Origin: Kiritimatiellia bacterium
GTDB lineage: Bacteria; Verrucomicrobiota; Kiritimatiellia; RFP12; UBA1067
DNA: 64,000 bases
Assembly: GCA_017405115.1 (NCBI GenBank)
Contig: JAFRBA010000020.1
Location: 1 to 64,000, forward strand
Reading direction: 5' to 3'
Shown piece after piece: positions 60,805-64,000 of the stretch (position 1 is the stretch's first letter; every line of letters begins with the position of its first letter). The position numbers and the translations under genes were made by a program. A model generated the notes under the pieces. It was not told the DNA's origin, did no database searches, and worked only from the letters and a program-made list of their open reading frames with translations.

Positions 60805-60810
60805 TATAAT
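60805..60810 (+). promoter_or_regulatory. -10 element of the fucosidase operon (leaderless)
   Basis: GGTTATGCTATAATTACAGCAATG: seven bases from TATAAT to the ATG at 60818, so transcription would start at or one base before the start codon. The -35 region is weak, suggesting an activator, plausibly the response regulator encoded on the other strand. Confidence 0.55.
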
Positions 60811-60817
60811 TACAGCA

Positions 60818-62233
60818 ATGCAAGCATACAGAACGTTGCAATTGTGGGTGCTGATGGCGGCGGCTGGCTGCGGATCGACGCTTACGGCGTCGGTTACCGT
60901 GTCGAAACCTGCCGATGTCGAAAAGCTCATTCCACAGGAGACTCAGAAACAGTATGCGGCGCGCATATCCTGGTGGCAGGAGGCGCGTTTCGGCATGTTC
61001 ATTCACTTCGGTCTTTATGCGATGCCGGCGCGACATGAGTGGGTCAAGAACAGGGAGTTTCTGGATGACGGCCACTACGAACGGTATTTCAAGCGTTTCG
61101 ATCCAGACCGCTTTGACGCCCGCGACTGGGCGCGACGGGCGAAGGCGGCCGGCATGAGATATGCCGTCCTGACGGCCAAGCACCACGAGGGCTTCTGCCT
61201 GTTCGACTCCAAGTTTACTGACTACAAGATAACCAACACGCCGTTTGGTCGGGACCTTGTCCGCGAATTCGTCGACGCGTTCCGGGCTGAAGGTCTTCGT
61301 GTTGGATTCTACTATTCGCTGCTCGACTGGCATCATCCTGACTTCACAATCGACCGGTGCCATCCTCAGCGCAATCTTGCCAAGGAGAAGATTGCGGAGA
61401 TGAACGCATGCCGCGACATGGCGAGGTACCGCAAGTACATGAAGGACCAGGTGACGGAGTTGCTGACCAACTACGGCAAGATCGACATCGTCTGGTTCGA
61501 TTTCTCCTACCCTGGGGAAAACGGCAAGGGGCGGGACGACTGGGATTCGGCCGGGCTCCTGTCGCTTGCGCGCAGTCTGCAGCCGGGCATAATCGTGGAC
61601 AACCGCCTCGACCTGAACGACTGCCGCGGCGGAGTCGACTTCGTGACCCCTGAGCAGGTCCGGGTGACGGCCCAGCCGCGATTCAAGGGACAGCCGTATG
61701 CATGGGAGGCGTGCCATACGCTGTCCGGGTCGTGGGGGTACAACCGCGACGAGGCGTCATGGAAGAGCGTCGTGCAGTGCCTTGATCTGCTTGTCAGCTG
61801 CGTGGCGCACAACGGCAATCTTATACTGAATGTCGGGCCTACGGCACGCGGCACCTTCGACGCGCGCGCGGTGGCGCGGCTCGATGGCTTGGCGAAGTGG
61901 ATGAACGACAACTCCCGCGCAATCTACGGCTGCGGCGAGGCGCCGGCCGGCTTCGCGGCGCCGGACGGCACACAGCTCACCTACAACGCGAAGAAGAACC
62001 GCATGTACGTTCATCTGTTCTCCTATCCCTGTTCGCTGTTGCGCATCGACTTTGGTGACAAGGTCGATTACGCGCAGTTCCTGCATGATGGCTCTGAACT
62101 GCAGATACGGAAGATGTCGGAGTGGGAATGCAGCCATCTCGGTCTTGCCGGAGGCGTTCGCCCGATAGTCGTGGAGCTGCCCGTCGTGAAGCCAGATGTC
62201 GAAGTTCCCGTGATTGAATTGTATCTGAAGTAG
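60818..62233 (+). CDS. GH29 alpha-L-fucosidase, secreted
   Basis: 471 residues. The hydrophobic N-terminus (LQLWVLMAAAGCGSTLTA) could be a signal peptide or lipoprotein signal (AAGC). GH29 signatures: WWQEARFGMFIHFGLYAMP, KHHEGFCLFDSKFTDY, GFYYSLLDWHHPDF, and IVWFDFSYP with nucleophile D228. The C-terminal beta-sandwich ends VIELYLK. It removes alpha-linked fucose from host mucin or plant/algal glycans. An upstream in-frame ATG at 60773 precedes the -10 and is rejected. Confidence 0.9.
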   Translation: MQAYRTLQLWVLMAAAGCGSTLTASVTVSKPADVEKLIPQETQKQYAARISWWQEARFGMFIHFGLYAMPARHEWVKNREFLDDGHYERYFKRFDPDRFDARDWARRAKAAGMRYAVLTAKHHEGFCLFDSKFTDYKITNTPFGRDLVREFVDAFRAEGLRVGFYYSLLDWHHPDFTIDRCHPQRNLAKEKIAEMNACRDMARYRKYMKDQVTELLTNYGKIDIVWFDFSYPGENGKGRDDWDSAGLLSLARSLQPGIIVDNRLDLNDCRGGVDFVTPEQVRVTAQPRFKGQPYAWEACHTLSGSWGYNRDEASWKSVVQCLDLLVSCVAHNGNLILNVGPTARGTFDARAVARLDGLAKWMNDNSRAIYGCGEAPAGFAAPDGTQLTYNAKKNRMYVHLFSYPCSLLRIDFGDKVDYAQFLHDGSELQIRKMSEWECSHLGLAGGVRPIVVELPVVKPDVEVPVIELYLK

Positions 62234-62236
62234 ACG

Positions 62237-63502
62237 ATGGCTGTATTGGCGAGATCGATGCTCTTGGCGGCGGCGCTTTCGGCGTACGGCGTCTTCGCCG
62301 GCGTCGGCGGCATGGCGTCCAGGCCGGTCTGGGATCTTTCCGACCATGGCGGGGCGCGCCCGATATCCAGCAAGGCCGTGCTGGAGGTTCCGAATCTGGC
62401 GATTCCCGATGTCGCGGCCTTTACGGTCGAAGCCCGGCTGCGGTTCGGCGAACTGCCGGAGAACAAGGGCTTTACCATCTTCAACCAGTCCGTGACGGAG
62501 ACGGGGTGGGGGCTGTGGTTCACGACGGTGCGCAATTTCGCCAAGCCGCTCATGCTGCTGGTCAACGGCGAGAGCTACGATTGCTCCTATGCGTTCATGC
62601 GCGTGGCTCCAAAGTCGACGCACACCTTTACCGTGACGGCGCGCAAGGGATGGATCGTTGTCTACATGGACGGGAGGGTGCAGAAGAGCTTCATCAAGTC
62701 CGTGACCCCCAATCTGGCGCCGATCCGGGTCGGAGGGCCGCGTGTCGGCGGACGGCCGAAGGAAGAGCTTGACGGTGTCGTGCTGGAGGAACTCAAGGTC
62801 TGGGGCGGCGACGAGGAGTACTGGGGTCTGGGCGAGGAGCGCAAGCCGGTTCGCGGCATCAAGGCGGGCAAGGATTGGCTGGTCAGCGTGCCGGTGCAAC
62901 CATTGGCCGGAAAGCCCAACATCCTTTGCTATGGTGATTCGATCTCCGTCGGCTACATGGAGCCGCTAGCCCGGGAACTTGGAGGCATGGCCAATCTCTA
63001 CCATTGGATGGGATTCCTCTGGCAACCCGGCGAAGAAGGCGTCGGCATATCGCGTTTCCGGGAGGTGGGGCAGCTGGCCGACTTCGACTGTGTCGTCTTC
63101 AACAACGGTCTCCATTCGCTGCATTGGATCGAAAAATCCGTTTCCGAGGCGGAGATACGGGCTTCATACGCCACGATGGTACGTGCCTTCAGGCAGGCCG
63201 CGCCGCGGGCGAAGCTCGTGTATGTGACGACGACGCCGCATACGGCGAAGAAGGACGAGCAAGGCGTGGTCTGCGGACTTGGCGGCAGAAACGGCGCAGT
63301 TCTCCGTCTGAATGAGATTGCCGGGAAGGTCATGGAAGCCGAGGGCGTCGCCGTCGTCGACGCCTATTCCATGCTGGTCGACCGTCTTGACCTGGCGCGG
63401 GGGGACGAGGTCCACTGGCTGCCGCCGGCATACCAGATGATGGCCAAAGCAATCAAAGACAAAACAAGGAGGTCCTATGCTGAAAAGGATATGCGCGATT
63501 GA
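62237..63502 (+). CDS. Secreted SGNH/GDSL esterase with LamG-like N-terminal domain
   Basis: 421 residues. Signal peptide (MAVLARSMLLAAALSAYGVF). Residues about 30-190 resemble a concanavalin/LamG sandwich (AFTVEARLRFGEL, WIVVYMDGRVQKSF, EELKVWGG). The C-terminal half is an SGNH hydrolase: CYGDSISVGY with S235, FNNGLHSLHW (block III Asn), DEVHW with D390 and H393. Probably deacetylates or de-esterifies glycans ahead of the fucosidase. It begins 3 bp after the GH29 stop and overlaps the next gene. Confidence 0.82.
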   Translation: MAVLARSMLLAAALSAYGVFAGVGGMASRPVWDLSDHGGARPISSKAVLEVPNLAIPDVAAFTVEARLRFGELPENKGFTIFNQSVTETGWGLWFTTVRNFAKPLMLLVNGESYDCSYAFMRVAPKSTHTFTVTARKGWIVVYMDGRVQKSFIKSVTPNLAPIRVGGPRVGGRPKEELDGVVLEELKVWGGDEEYWGLGEERKPVRGIKAGKDWLVSVPVQPLAGKPNILCYGDSISVGYMEPLARELGGMANLYHWMGFLWQPGEEGVGISRFREVGQLADFDCVVFNNGLHSLHWIEKSVSEAEIRASYATMVRAFRQAAPRAKLVYVTTTPHTAKKDEQGVVCGLGGRNGAVLRLNEIAGKVMEAEGVAVVDAYSMLVDRLDLARGDEVHWLPPAYQMMAKAIKDKTRRSYAEKDMRD

Positions 63503-64000
63503 GCTCTGCCTCGCCGGCGCCTTGCTGGCACAGGGCGAGGACTGGAGCCAGTATGCGGCGGGCAGCGACGTTGTGCTTGGTTCGGGCGAGCATGTGGTTG
63601 CCTCGGCCGCGGAGCTTGCCATTGTAAACGGCTTTCGGTCGATTGCCGTCTCGACTGCTGATTCGCGGCTTGTGTTCGCCGTGCCGACCGGCACGCCCTG
63701 GCAGTTCCAGAACGTCGTCAGCGGCGCCGGCGGCATCGTCAAGCGCGGTGCCGGTGAATTGCACCTTGAGCTTCCGGCGGACTTCGACTACGCATCGAGC
63801 AGCCAGCATTACATGACGGATTCCGGAATGACGGTGGAAGCCGGCTGGCTGTTCTGCCCAACCAACAACAGGGCCGCCATAACGTTCTGCACCGGTCCGG
63901 TGGAGGTCTGGGCAGACGCGACGTTCGTCACGACTTCCTCGGCGCCGGATGCGCCGCAGGCGGTGGCCAATCCGGGCACCACCGAGATTGAAGGGCTGCG
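63477..64000 (+). CDS. Secreted beta-strand repeat protein (partial, runs off the window)
   Basis: ATG at 63477 behind AAGGAGGTCC, overlapping the esterase by 26 bp. Signal peptide MLKRICAIELCLAGALLAQG. The sequence then reads VSGAGGIVKRGAGELHLELP, matching the G-x-L/I-x-K-x-G-x-G-x-L-x-L pattern of autotransporter-associated repeats. At least 174 codons; the 3' end lies outside the window. Third gene of the fucosidase operon and probably surface-exposed. Confidence 0.7.
   Translation, partial: MLKRICAIELCLAGALLAQGEDWSQYAAGSDVVLGSGEHVVASAAELAIVNGFRSIAVSTADSRLVFAVPTGTPWQFQNVVSGAGGIVKRGAGELHLELPADFDYASSSQHYMTDSGMTVEAGWLFCPTNNRAAITFCTGPVEVWADATFVTTSSAPDAPQAVANPGTTEIEGL

Overview
The window is about 64 kb of chromosome from a GC-rich bacterium. 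Gene content points to the PVC superphylum and most likely a gut or rumen Kiritimatiellota (inference; no rRNA or other marker gene is present). The signs are large secreted beta-helix and autotransporter-strand proteins, InlB-type repeats with a TVGECY-type C-terminal tail, GH20, GH29 and SGNH enzymes in short operons, a rhamnose transporter, and a NarL-type two-component pair. Promoters are mostly sigma70-like (TATAAT, often as GGTATAAT), and most starts carry a Shine-Dalgarno site.

Region 1 (1-9.5 kb) is an accessory island of lower GC. It has two four-helix-bundle (S23/Avd-like) genes, each preceded by facing arrays of 9-bp repeats. It also has a DUF1016/YhcG nuclease gene apparently inserted beside a RapZ-like gene whose 5' end is duplicated on both sides, a 20-repeat Sel1 protein overlapping a DUF4209-like protein with an R-x4-H motif, and decayed genes made of exact 21-bp (heptad) repeats.

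Region 2 (9.6-28.9 kb) is the most notable part. It looks like a cluster of type III secretion effectors and CesT-type chaperones: a 2,720-residue protein with an ABC1/UbiB-type kinase domain followed by a chaperone; a chaperone followed by a 730-residue SopB/IpgD-like phosphoinositide phosphatase with an intact C-x5-R site; and three smaller proteins. Four of these share an N-proximal sequence module, and two share a 36-residue N-terminus joined to unrelated C-terminal parts. A conserved box, roughly GTAACCTTTYGCC-N4-GGCGTGTAAACA, recurs upstream of them. No secretion apparatus gene lies in the window, so secretion is inferred. A FISUMP-type secreted protein, a VapBC module and an InlB-repeat protein interrupt this region.

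Region 3 (28.9-36.6 kb) holds rhaT, an RND efflux adaptor and pump, and glf (UDP-galactopyranose mutase), joined by ATGA overlaps, then a ComEC-core membrane protein. Region 4 (36.6-64 kb) is for secreted glycan and peptide breakdown: GH20, beta-helix proteins, a PHP-like protein, a CBM9-like protein, and two unusual bifunctional enzymes encoded back to back (CE15-like esterase + M20 peptidase; C69 dipeptidase + C26 gamma-glutamyl hydrolase). These are followed by an FAD oxidoreductase, a convergent histidine kinase/response regulator pair with OB-fold-like sensor repeats, and a GH29 fucosidase, SGNH esterase and beta-strand protein operon that runs off the window end. Three genes in this last region appear to be read from leaderless mRNAs.
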